From Carboxydothermus islandicus (lineage in GTDB: Bacteria > Bacillota > Z-2901 > Carboxydothermales > Carboxydothermaceae), in contig NZ_BDJL01000142.1 of NCBI RefSeq assembly GCF_001950325.1, forward strand, positions 56,703 to 119,307: a stretch of 62,605 bases of DNA. Reading direction: 5' to 3'. Below the pieces are notes generated by a model. It was not told the DNA's origin. It saw only the letters and a program-made list of their open reading frames with translations, and searched no databases. Below are positions 41,973 through 50,130 of the stretch, in pieces (the stretch's first letter is position 1; the number at the start of each line of letters is the position of its first letter). The position numbers were made by a program, and so were the translations under genes.

Positions 41973-44252
41973 TTAACCGCATTTGGAATAACCGCAATTG
42001 CGACAAACTACGCAGCCGCCTTCATGTTCTAACTTGCTGTGACATTCAGGACAGTAGCCATTTTTCCTTTCGCCTTCCTCTTCGGGAATGTAAACCTCCC
42101 CCTCATTACTGATTACCACCGGCGGCGCTTCCACTTCTATCTTACCTTTAAAACCGTAAGCATCCTTTAAAACTTTTTCCATCGCCTTTCCTATAGCGTC
42201 GGGACAGGACAAAACTTTGATGTCCTTACCGTTCCCCATCTGCCTTAAGGTTGAATGACACCTTATACCTTTTAACTGCCCAATTATCTCGGTAACATCA
42301 ATTCCCGAGCGTAACGCCAAGGAAACCAACCGGCTGGTTGCTTCCGACTGGGAAGGACATCCTCCGGCCCGCCCTAAGTTGGTGAACACCTCACAAATTC
42401 CCTCTTCATCCCGGTTAACGGTAATGTATAAGTTGCCACAGCCAATTTTAACTTTTTCCGTTACGCCGTAAGTAACCGTGGGGCGCGGTCGGGGTACAAC
42501 TTTATAGGTTTTGGTTTTTAACTCTTCGGGCTTCTCGTCTTTTTTAGTTTCGGTAAGGCCGACATTTAACACCTGTTCCTCGCGACTGCCATCCCGGTAA
42601 ACGGTAAGCCCCTTACACCCCAGCTTATATGCCAAAAGGTAACTTTCCTTTACATCCTCCACCGTAGCGGAATTGGGCATATTTATCGTTTTGGATACGG
42701 CATTGTCGGTATGTTTCTGGAATACCGCCTGCATTTTTACATGCCATTCCGGGGCAATATCCAGGGCAGTAACAAAAAGTCTCTTTGCCTCCTCCGGAAC
42801 CCCGGCAATCCCTGAAATCCGCCCGGTTTTGGCCACCTCCATCATGAGCTTTTCACTGTAATAGCCGTTTTCCCGGGCGTGCTGCTCAAACAGGCGATGC
42901 ACTTCCACAATGTCCTTCCGGTCCAAAATGTGTCGTTTAAACGCCAGAGCAAAAACCGGTTCTATTCCCGACGATACCCCGGCTATGATACTGATCGACC
43001 CGGTAGGAGCAATAGTAGTGGTAGTTGCATTTCTAAGTTTTAATCCTTTTTTAGCCCAGACACTCTTTTTCCAGGCGGGGAAAGTACCCCGAACCCGGGC
43101 CAGCTCTGCTGAGGCTTCCTTGGATTTTTTATTAATAAATTCCATAACTTTATCGGCTAAATTCAGTGCTTCTTCCGAATCGTAGGGAACGCTTAATTTA
43201 ATTAACATATCGGCAAAGCCCATCACCCCAAGGCCAATTTTCCGGGTCTTTTTGGTCATCTTTTCAATTTCCGGTAAGGGGTAATGGTTAACATCAATAA
43301 CATTATCCAGAAAACGTACCGCTAATTTCACGGTTTTTTCCAAGTGCTCCCAGTCTATTTCTCCGTCTTTTACCATATTGGCAAGGTTAATAGAACCCAG
43401 GTTGCAGGATTCGTAGGGCAGTAAAGGTTGCTCGCCACAGGGATTAGTTGATTCAATTTCCCCGAGCTCCGGAACGACATTGGCTTCATTTATCCGGTCA
43501 ATAAAAATAACTCCCGGCTCGCCATTTTTCCAGGCATTTTTCGCTATTCTTTCAAAAACTTCCCGGGCCCGAAGTTTACCTACTACTTCTCCGGTCGATG
43601 GTTCAATTAATTCGTATTCCCCATCTTCTTCTAATGCTTTCATGAACTTATCGGTCAGCGCCACGCTTATATTGAAATTCGTAATATCCTTGTTGTCTTC
43701 TTTGGCGGTAATAAATTCCAGAATATCCGGGTGGTCGCACCGGAGCACTCCCATGTTAGCCCCGCGCCGAACACCACCCTGTTTGACCGCTTCGGTCGCA
43801 GCATTAAATACCTTCATAAAACTTACCGGACCGCTGGCAATACCTCCGGTAGAGCGAACCCGGGCCCCTTTGGCTCTAAGGCGGGAAAAGCTAAAACCGG
43901 TACCTCCGCCACTTTTATGAATTAAAGCGGAATACTTTACTGCATCAAAGATATCTTCCATCGAATCGCCCACCGGTAAAACAAAGCAGGCCGAAAGCTG
44001 TCCCAGTGGCCGTCCGGCATTAACCAGGGTCGGCGTATTGGGTAGAAAGTCTAGTTCTGTCATAAAATTATAAAATTCTTGGGCAATTTTTTCGACATCA
44101 GCCTCTTTATCGTAAATTTTTTCCGCTTCAGCAATTGCCCGAGCTACTCGCCAAAACATTTGTTCCGGGGTTTCAATTACTTCCCCCTTCTCATTGCGCG
44201 CCAAATACCGTGCTTCCAAAACTTTTAGAGCATTTTCTGTTAACTTCACCAC
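41973..44252 (-). CDS. nrdJ: adenosylcobalamin-dependent ribonucleotide reductase (class II)
   Basis: 759 residues, GTG start with GGGGGG upstream. Catalytic regions include FVLPVGDSMEDIFDAVKYSALIHKSGGGTGFSFSRLR, ESTNPCGEQPLLPYESCNLGSINL (active-site Cys and radical/thiol residues) and ATTTTIAPTGSISIIAGVSSGIEP. The C terminus carries a redox/zinc-ribbon domain CPECHSKLEHEGGCVVCRNCGYSKC. It makes deoxyribonucleotides without oxygen, using vitamin B12. Monocistronic, with its own terminator. Fits an anaerobe with corrinoid metabolism. Confidence 0.96.
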   Translation of the reverse strand: MVKLTENALKVLEARYLARNEKGEVIETPEQMFWRVARAIAEAEKIYDKEADVEKIAQEFYNFMTELDFLPNTPTLVNAGRPLGQLSACFVLPVGDSMEDIFDAVKYSALIHKSGGGTGFSFSRLRAKGARVRSTGGIASGPVSFMKVFNAATEAVKQGGVRRGANMGVLRCDHPDILEFITAKEDNKDITNFNISVALTDKFMKALEEDGEYELIEPSTGEVVGKLRAREVFERIAKNAWKNGEPGVIFIDRINEANVVPELGEIESTNPCGEQPLLPYESCNLGSINLANMVKDGEIDWEHLEKTVKLAVRFLDNVIDVNHYPLPEIEKMTKKTRKIGLGVMGFADMLIKLSVPYDSEEALNLADKVMEFINKKSKEASAELARVRGTFPAWKKSVWAKKGLKLRNATTTTIAPTGSISIIAGVSSGIEPVFALAFKRHILDRKDIVEVHRLFEQHARENGYYSEKLMMEVAKTGRISGIAGVPEEAKRLFVTALDIAPEWHVKMQAVFQKHTDNAVSKTINMPNSATVEDVKESYLLAYKLGCKGLTVYRDGSREEQVLNVGLTETKKDEKPEELKTKTYKVVPRPRPTVTYGVTEKVKIGCGNLYITVNRDEEGICEVFTNLGRAGGCPSQSEATSRLVSLALRSGIDVTEIIGQLKGIRCHSTLRQMGNGKDIKVLSCPDAIGKAMEKVLKDAYGFKGKIEVEAPPVVISNEGEVYIPEEEGERKNGYCPECHSKLEHEGGCVVCRNCGYSKCG

Positions 44253-44408
44253 AAAACCCCCCGTAGTTTTTTACTATCTTACTTATTATACAACCAAACC
44301 CCCAAAAATTCCTTTTTAAATTTTTGGTCATTTTATGCAGGATTTTGGACTTTTTTGTAGAATACTCTCTTCTAAAAGTGTTTTTAACAACTTTTAAGGA
44401 GTGTGGCC

Positions 44409-45227
44409 ATGAACCTGAAAAAAACCCTGGCAACTTTAACTTTATCGGTTTTCTTACTGCAAACATCAGCCTTGGCCGCAACCATTACCGTAAAAAGCGG
44501 CGACAATCTCTGGTTACTTGCCCGGCGGTACAACACTACCGTTGAGGCGATAAAAAAAGCCAATAACTTAAAATCGGAAGCTTTAAAGCCCGGCCAAAAA
44601 TTAGTGATTCCCGGAAAGTCAACGGCTACGGCGGTTTCCCGCTCCACCAGCGGTAATTCGGTTTACATAGTTAAAGCCGGCGATACCCTTTGGGATTTAG
44701 CGAAAAAATTCAATATGTCGGTCGATGAGTTAAAGCGTATAAACAATCTAAAATCGGACAATTTAAGTTTGGGGCAAAAGTTGGTAGTCAAAAAGACCAC
44801 TTCAAGAAATACCCCAAGGCCAAAAACCAAATCCACCAAAAAAGTTTCCCGGGGTGGAGGACGGGAAGAGGTGGTAAAAATCGCCCTTGGTTATCTCGGC
44901 ACCCCATATCAGTGGGGAGCAAGCTCCGGTTCGGCCTTTGATTGCTCCGGTTTTACTGCTTTTGTTTACCGTCAGGTAGGTATCAACCTGCCGCACAACT
45001 CCCGCGCCCAGTATGCAACGGGTGAAAAAATTGATAGAAGCGAACTTTCTCCGGGAGATTTGGTTTTCTTTAAAACTCAGGGCTCATCGGTTATCAATCA
45101 CGTGGGAATTTACATAGGAAACGGACAGTTTATTCATGCCAGTTCCGGCAAAGATCGGGTAATTATCTCCTCCATAAGCGAAGGCTATTACGCCAGCCGT
45201 TATGCCGGTGCGGTAAGGATAAGATAA
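44409..45227 (+). CDS. secreted LysM-NlpC/P60 peptidoglycan hydrolase
   Basis: About 272 residues; ATG at 44409 with AAGGAG 7 bases upstream. Signal peptide 1 to about 24 (LKKTLATLTLSVFLLQTSALA), two LysM cell-wall-binding repeats (about 26-70 and 82-126; each with SGDNLW/AGDTLW and NNLKS), a basic Ser/Thr linker, and a C-terminal NlpC/P60 endopeptidase (about 150-272) with the catalytic Cys in FDCSGFTAFVYRQ and His in INHVGIYIGNGQFIHAS. It cleaves peptide stems in peptidoglycan during growth or sporulation. One of few plus-strand genes. Confidence 0.95.
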   Translation: MNLKKTLATLTLSVFLLQTSALAATITVKSGDNLWLLARRYNTTVEAIKKANNLKSEALKPGQKLVIPGKSTATAVSRSTSGNSVYIVKAGDTLWDLAKKFNMSVDELKRINNLKSDNLSLGQKLVVKKTTSRNTPRPKTKSTKKVSRGGGREEVVKIALGYLGTPYQWGASSGSAFDCSGFTAFVYRQVGINLPHNSRAQYATGEKIDRSELSPGDLVFFKTQGSSVINHVGIYIGNGQFIHASSGKDRVIISSISEGYYASRYAGAVRIR

Positions 45228-45256
45228 AAAACGCGGCTAAAAGCCGCGTTTTTTAT
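45225..45256. terminator. bidirectional terminator between convergent genes
   Basis: AAAAAACGCGGC-TAAAA-GCCGCGTTTTTT works in both directions and separates the NlpC/P60 gene from the convergent small gene at 45253. Confidence 0.92.
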
Positions 45257-45522
45257 AGTACCATTTCTTTTAGTTCGCTAAAAACTACTTTTCCGGTCTT
45301 AGTCTTGGGAATAAAATCTACCGGAATAATTTTTTTGGGGATATACCGCGGGGGGAGTTTTGTTTTACACAGCTCAAACAAAGTTTCAATTTTATCTTTA
45401 TCTTTTAACACCACAAAAGCAACTGCATTTTCAGTAGCCAAAGGTTCATCAATACCAACTACAGCCACATCTAAAACTTCAGGACTTTCATAAAAAACAT
45501 CTTCGATTTCCCGAGGAGTCAT
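45253..45522 (-). CDS. stand-alone C-terminal domain of an acyl-CoA synthetase-like enzyme
   Basis: 89 residues that match only the C-terminal lid domain of AMP-forming acyl-CoA synthetases: MTPREIEDVFYESPEVLDVAVVGIDEP, VAFVVL, LPPRYIPKKIIPVDFIPKTKTGKVVFSELKE. The conserved catalytic Lys in the PKTKTGK segment is retained. The ATG has its own strong ribosome site (GGAGGGAGCGG), and no N-terminal adenylation domain is encoded upstream. It is either a remnant of a truncated enzyme or a functional free-standing domain. Confidence 0.75.
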   Translation of the reverse strand: MTPREIEDVFYESPEVLDVAVVGIDEPLATENAVAFVVLKDKDKIETLFELCKTKLPPRYIPKKIIPVDFIPKTKTGKVVFSELKEMVL

Positions 45523-45636
45523 CCCGCTCCCTCCTTTTCTTACATTATTTTACACATCTAATTGGAGTTTACGGAATGACAAAACTTTAAGTGGTATGAT
45601 TTTAATGCTAAAACGCCAAAAACAACAGCTAAATGG

Positions 45637-46914
45637 TTAGTACTTCTTGCGGGTCTGGGCAATGGTTAAATACGGTACAGTATACTTTCGCTCGCCAAAC
45701 AGCTCATCTAAGAATGCCTGATTTGCCGAACGGTAGTTTAATTTAACAATAACACTGCCGGATGAGTTCGGGATGGTAAACTCCTCCTCCCGGTATCCTT
45801 TAGGCGGAATCCGGTAATCTTTAAGGATTTTGGTTGCCCTCCAGAACTTTTCCGTTACCTGCCCGCTTTCATCCACCACCTCGGTATGATAAATTACCGT
45901 GCCCTCCGGAAGCATTCCATCCTGATCCAATTTACCGGAAGAGTACACTTCCCGGCCATTGCCATCATAAGCAGTCACTTCCAGCCAGAGCTGTCTTGAT
46001 TCGGTTAGACCGGTAGGTAAGTAATGGCCAGCCCCTACATTGCTCACCCGTACCTTAATTTTCGTCATACCGCCCTGTTTGGTCACGTTAACAATTTCTA
46101 CCTTAGCCGCGGCTTGTAATCTTTCCCGGGCCAATTTAGCAACTTCCTTTGCTCCCATAATTTCGGTAATCCAGAAATTTCCTCCGACAAAGGTGTGGGT
46201 ATAAATATGATTTCGCTCCCGTCCTTGCCGTGCTACCTTCCCAGGATTGGGCTTTTTCACCCCGGGCGTAGGAGTCATATGACAATCCTGGCAAACAATA
46301 CCTTCTTTAGCATACGGCCCGTTTTTCCATTCTTCATAGGTAGTTTCCAGGGGTAGACCATTGGTAGGATGGCTTACACTGTGGCACATGCCGCAAAATT
46401 CAGCTTTTTTAAATAGCTCCACGTAGACGGTTTTATGCATCGGCGAATCCGCATCCGCAAGGTTACCGTATTTAGCTCCTCCGGGATTTACAATAAAACT
46501 TCCGTTGCCAATACCTTTTGCCCCCTCCACTGCATGACAAAAATCGCAGCTTACTCCTTCCAAAGAAATAGTATCGGCACCGCTACCATCTACCGGTGGC
46601 ACTTGTCCGGTGTGCACCCCAATTGGAATATGACAGTTAGCACAGTATTTATCGGTTAATCCTTCGGTTTCTCTGGAAGCTACTTCGGCCATCTTGGCAT
46701 AAAAAGGATCAGTAAAAGCAAGATTATGCATTGTGCCCCGCCACTCATTGTAAAACTGGTTATGACAAAAACTGCAATCGGTAGCCGGTGAAAAGGGATT
46801 AACGGCAAGTTTTTCTTCTTTCACCGGCACTTTATCCTCCACTTCTTTACTGCCACACCCTGCAATAAAAAGGAAAATCATCAAGAAAACCAGCCCCAAA
46901 ATTTTTTTGTTCAT
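45637..46914 (-). CDS. pentahaem c-type cytochrome lipoprotein
   Basis: About 425 residues; ATG at 46914 chosen at a sensible distance from GGGAGG. A lipoprotein signal peptide (LGLVFLMIFLFIAGCGSKEV) anchors it outside the membrane. Five CxxCH haem-binding motifs lie in the first 230 residues: CSFCH, CANCH, CDFCH, CGMCH and CQDCH. The C-terminal half (about 260-420) is a beta-rich domain. It probably carries extracellular electron transfer or oxidoanion/metal reduction. The partner is unknown, and no haem lyase or quinone oxidoreductase lies beside it. Confidence 0.9.
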   Translation of the reverse strand: MNKKILGLVFLMIFLFIAGCGSKEVEDKVPVKEEKLAVNPFSPATDCSFCHNQFYNEWRGTMHNLAFTDPFYAKMAEVASRETEGLTDKYCANCHIPIGVHTGQVPPVDGSGADTISLEGVSCDFCHAVEGAKGIGNGSFIVNPGGAKYGNLADADSPMHKTVYVELFKKAEFCGMCHSVSHPTNGLPLETTYEEWKNGPYAKEGIVCQDCHMTPTPGVKKPNPGKVARQGRERNHIYTHTFVGGNFWITEIMGAKEVAKLARERLQAAAKVEIVNVTKQGGMTKIKVRVSNVGAGHYLPTGLTESRQLWLEVTAYDGNGREVYSSGKLDQDGMLPEGTVIYHTEVVDESGQVTEKFWRATKILKDYRIPPKGYREEEFTIPNSSGSVIVKLNYRSANQAFLDELFGERKYTVPYLTIAQTRKKY

Positions 46915-47021
46915 ACCCATGCCTCCCTGCACCTTTTCTGAAAAACCTACATACCATAATTACTACTTTAAGAATTCGGTAATTTTTCCATTTTTCCTGT
47001 TTATTTAAAAAAAATATCACC

Positions 47022-47089
47022 CTCTACCCCCTGATCCGGCATAGCCGGATTAATTTTTTTCTGTTAAGATAGTAAAGAAGAGGGGGGAG
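47022..47089 (+). promoter_or_regulatory. leader with terminator-like hairpin and possible SD sequestration
   Basis: On the plus strand ATCCGGC-ATA-GCCGGAT (47034-47050) is followed by TAATTTTTTT. Upstream, CTCTACCCCCT (47022-47032) is complementary to the Shine-Dalgarno region AGGGGGGAG (47080-47089) of the MBL gene at 47094. No clear promoter is visible upstream, so regulation is speculative. Confidence 0.45.
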
Positions 47090-47093
47090 AAAG

Positions 47094-47993
47094 GTGCAAG
47101 ATTTCGGACCACTTAAAATTATTCCCGGGGAAAATAATAGCCGTTTTCCCTACTGCACCAGTCTGCTTCTCGAAGGTAACGGAAAACAGGCCTTAATCGA
47201 TCCCGGGGCAGGAAATATTCTTAGAAATCTTTCAGTTCAGCAAATTTATTTAACCCATTATCACTACGACCACGTCTGGGGGGTTAATTTTTTTCCAAAA
47301 ACCACGGCCGTTTTTCTAAATGCGGATGACTTACCGGCCCTTACGGATTTAAGGGAATTTGCCCGGCGTCTTGGAACCGGACAGTACTTCGGTAAAGATT
47401 ACCCGAACTGGTGGGCTCAAGAAATAAAAAAGGGTTTTAAAAGCCCTTCCCTTTCGCCGTACAATCGTCCCGATATTGTAACGGTTATCGAAAAAACCAA
47501 AGAAGCATATCCAACTTCGGCAGAAATTAGAATTGTCGGAATTAAAACCATTTTTCTTAAAGCCCCCGGCCACACCCCGGGCTATGTTTTTCCTTATTTT
47601 CCGGACCTCGGAGTAATTTACACCGGAGATTACGATTTAACTTCCTTTGGCCCCTTTTACATGGCTCCCGACGGTGATATCGACCTGTTTATCAAATCTT
47701 CCCAAATTTTACGGGAAGTTGATGCCGAATACTACATAACGGGGCACGAAGAAGGAATGGTGGAAAAGAAAAACTTTTTACCCCGGTTAGACCGTTTTTT
47801 AGAGATAATCGCCCTGCGGGAAGAAAAAATTAAAACATTGTGGCAAAAAGGGTACACCATCGAAGAAATAGCCGATAATTCCATCTTTTATCCCTTAAAG
47901 TTTCAAAAAATTGACCCCTGGGTACGAATGTGGGAAATCACCGGTATTAAGATGCATTTAAAGCGGCTTGGTTTACTGCCAAAAGCTTCTTAA
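47094..47993 (+). CDS. metallo-beta-lactamase-fold hydrolase
   Basis: 299 residues from GTG with a very strong AGGGGGGAG site. The Zn-binding signature is complete: LTHYHYDHVWG (about 62-72), PGHTPGY, TGDYDLTSFG and ITGHEEG. A C-terminal helical domain ends in an HTH-like EEIADNSIFYPLK segment common in one MBL subgroup. Substrate unknown. Its last 47 bases overlap the 3' end of the convergent otsB-like gene. Confidence 0.9.
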   Translation: MQDFGPLKIIPGENNSRFPYCTSLLLEGNGKQALIDPGAGNILRNLSVQQIYLTHYHYDHVWGVNFFPKTTAVFLNADDLPALTDLREFARRLGTGQYFGKDYPNWWAQEIKKGFKSPSLSPYNRPDIVTVIEKTKEAYPTSAEIRIVGIKTIFLKAPGHTPGYVFPYFPDLGVIYTGDYDLTSFGPFYMAPDGDIDLFIKSSQILREVDAEYYITGHEEGMVEKKNFLPRLDRFLEIIALREEKIKTLWQKGYTIEEIADNSIFYPLKFQKIDPWVRMWEITGIKMHLKRLGLLPKAS

Positions 47994-48714
47994 AAAGCTT
48001 TTTCACTTCTTTTATTCCCGAAAGCCCGTGACTTCCCGGGGGCGGGGTATCCCCTACGTAAAAAGCTAACCCCTGCCCCCTTAAAACTTCAATTCCCTCA
48101 AGGTCTACCCAGTCATTCCCTAAAAACACCGGATAAAAGTCTGGGTATTTTTTTAACATTTTCTGAATAAACCATCCTTTACCCAATCCCTGCGGGATAA
48201 TTTCGGTTCCTTTATCCCCCACGTGAAAGTTAAAAATAGGGTTTTTCCCCCGGGCTTCTTCAATTACCTTTAATACCTCCCGCCGTTTCTTTACTCCCAA
48301 ATCTTTGTAATGTAAAGTCAGGGCAATTTCTTTTTTTTCAATATAAACTTCTTTAAAAACGGGAAAACGGGAAAAAAATTCCGTTAACTCCTCCACCGGT
48401 CCAAAATAATAAGGCGCCTTTTCCCAGGTATGAACTTTTCCCCGTTCATCCCGAAATACTCCTCCAAAACAGCCGGCTAAAGTAATTCCCCGGATATTTA
48501 CCTTGTTTTCTAAATCCTGAAGTCCCCGACCGGAAACTACCGCTAATTTAAGATTTGGCTGCCGGGTAAATTTCTGCAGGATTGCCACCATATCTCTGGC
48601 TAAACTTACCTTGCGCGGGTCTTTTCTGTAAGCCGCTATCGTTCCGTCAAAATCGGTCATGAGCAGTATTTTTCGGCCGGAAAGTTCAGTCAATAGCTCC
48701 AACTTTCTTTTCAC
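47947..48714 (-). CDS. otsB: trehalose-6-phosphate phosphatase-like HAD hydrolase
   Basis: About 255 residues if translation starts at GTG 48714, overlapping the otsA end by 29 bases; a longer reading overlaps more and is less likely. HAD motifs: LLMTDFDGTIA (nucleophile Asp), VVSGRGLQDLE, and the acidic motif FLGNDWVDLEG, with a C2-type cap between. It removes the phosphate of trehalose-6-phosphate made by the upstream gene. Its 3' end overlaps the plus-strand MBL gene tail to tail. Confidence 0.85.
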   Translation of the reverse strand: MKRKLELLTELSGRKILLMTDFDGTIAAYRKDPRKVSLARDMVAILQKFTRQPNLKLAVVSGRGLQDLENKVNIRGITLAGCFGGVFRDERGKVHTWEKAPYYFGPVEELTEFFSRFPVFKEVYIEKKEIALTLHYKDLGVKKRREVLKVIEEARGKNPIFNFHVGDKGTEIIPQGLGKGWFIQKMLKKYPDFYPVFLGNDWVDLEGIEVLRGQGLAFYVGDTPPPGSHGLSGIKEVKKLFKKLLAVNQAALNAS

Positions 48715-50119
48715 CCCGTTTGCGGTAGTATTTGCCAAAACCTGTATCCATAAACCTGAGTTCTTTTCCCAGGAAATTTTCCAGCCACCATTCATTGTTT
48801 TTTAAGATAACCTGTTCTTTTAAGAAAGAAAAACTCTTTTTCTTAAGATTATCCGGCATTTCTAAAGCTTCTTTCAATTTCAAGGCAATTTCTTCCGGCG
48901 AATAGGGGTTAACCAAAAGGGCAGCCCCCAGCTGCCGGGCAACTCCCGTCCGTTTGCTTAAAATAAGCACTCCCGGCTCTTTTTTAGAAGCAATATATTC
49001 CTTAGCCACCAAGTTAAGCCCATCTTCCAGGGAGGTAATAACCAGCGCATCGGCAATGCGGTATAAATAGATAAGTTCTTCCTGGCTATAATTTCGCTTT
49101 AAAATTTTTATAGGCTGCCATTGGTTGTTTCCAAAACGTTCATTTACCTTTGCTGCTTCGGCTAAAACCTCCCGGGCATAAGCTTGATACTGGTCAATAT
49201 TTTCCCGGGTCGGTACCGCCACCTGTAAAAGCTTAACTTTACCCCAGTACTCGGGATTACTTTCCAAAAAGCGGGCAAACCCCTGGATTTTTTCTTTTAA
49301 CCCTTTGGTATAATCTAATCTTTCAACACCCAAAAAAACCTTTTGTCCCGCAATTTCTTCCTTAATTTCCGGAATTTCTGGCACTTCCTTTTGAAAGTTT
49401 TTCGTTTCAATACCAATCGGTACTGCCTTAACCAGGATTTCTCGTCCATTATAATAAACGGTACCCCACTCGTAATTTACCGGAAGCCTTAAAACCCGCT
49501 CCACCGCCCGTAAAAAGTTTTCCCGGTAATCATCAATATGAAAACCTATAATATCCGCTCCTAAAAGGCCACGTAACAGTTCTTCCGCCCAGGGCTGAAT
49601 GGTAAACAGTTCTACCGGCGGAAAGGGTATATGCCAGAAAAAGGCAATTCGCTGCCAGGAATTTTTTTGGCGAATAAAGTGGGGCATTAAAGCTAAGTGA
49701 TAGTCATGAATCCACAACAAAGTTCCTGAACGCAATAATGCAGCTGCCCTTTGGGCAAACTTATAGTTAACTTCCCGGTAGATTTGGTAATTTTCTTCGG
49801 AAAGTTTTACTTTTTCCGGCATCAGGTGGCAAAGGGGCCAGAGAACTCCGTTGGCATAACCTTCGTAATACCCCTCTACTTCTTTTCTGGATAAAAGGAT
49901 TTCCACAAATTGAAACTCGTCTTTAATTACCGCCTGGACTTCCCCAGGCTTTTCCGCAAATCTCCCTGCCCAGGCTAACCATGTTCCCCCGATTTTTTTT
50001 ACCGCGGGAAGGACCGCCGACACAAGTCCACTTACCGCCGGACGGCACTTTAAACTGCCGTTATTTTCTTCAATGGTAAAAGGTCCCCGGTTAGATACCA
50101 CCAAAAGATTACTTCGCAT
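48686..50119 (-). CDS. otsA: trehalose-6-phosphate synthase (GT20)
   Basis: 477 residues, ATG after GGAGGTGAAGG. GT20 signatures: LLVVSNRGPF, ANGVLWPLCHLMP, LLWIHDYHLALMPHFIR, IAFFWHIPFPP, VERLDYTKGLKEKIQGF and LEDGLNLVAKEYIA. It transfers glucose from an NDP-glucose to glucose-6-phosphate. With the following phosphatase it makes trehalose, a compatible solute. Glucosylglycerol-phosphate synthase is a related alternative that sequence inspection cannot fully exclude. Confidence 0.9.
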   Translation of the reverse strand: MRSNLLVVSNRGPFTIEENNGSLKCRPAVSGLVSAVLPAVKKIGGTWLAWAGRFAEKPGEVQAVIKDEFQFVEILLSRKEVEGYYEGYANGVLWPLCHLMPEKVKLSEENYQIYREVNYKFAQRAAALLRSGTLLWIHDYHLALMPHFIRQKNSWQRIAFFWHIPFPPVELFTIQPWAEELLRGLLGADIIGFHIDDYRENFLRAVERVLRLPVNYEWGTVYYNGREILVKAVPIGIETKNFQKEVPEIPEIKEEIAGQKVFLGVERLDYTKGLKEKIQGFARFLESNPEYWGKVKLLQVAVPTRENIDQYQAYAREVLAEAAKVNERFGNNQWQPIKILKRNYSQEELIYLYRIADALVITSLEDGLNLVAKEYIASKKEPGVLILSKRTGVARQLGAALLVNPYSPEEIALKLKEALEMPDNLKKKSFSFLKEQVILKNNEWWLENFLGKELRFMDTGFGKYYRKRGEKKVGAID

Positions 50120-50130
50120 CCCTTCACCTC

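Noticed and set aside
41840-42112. Small plus-strand frame over the nrdJ terminator
   Set aside because: It crosses a terminator hairpin and the antisense end of nrdJ and has no protein-like features.
43480-43920. Open frame of 146 codons opposite nrdJ
   Set aside because: Antisense to a well-conserved enzyme, no recognisable domain, no ribosome site.
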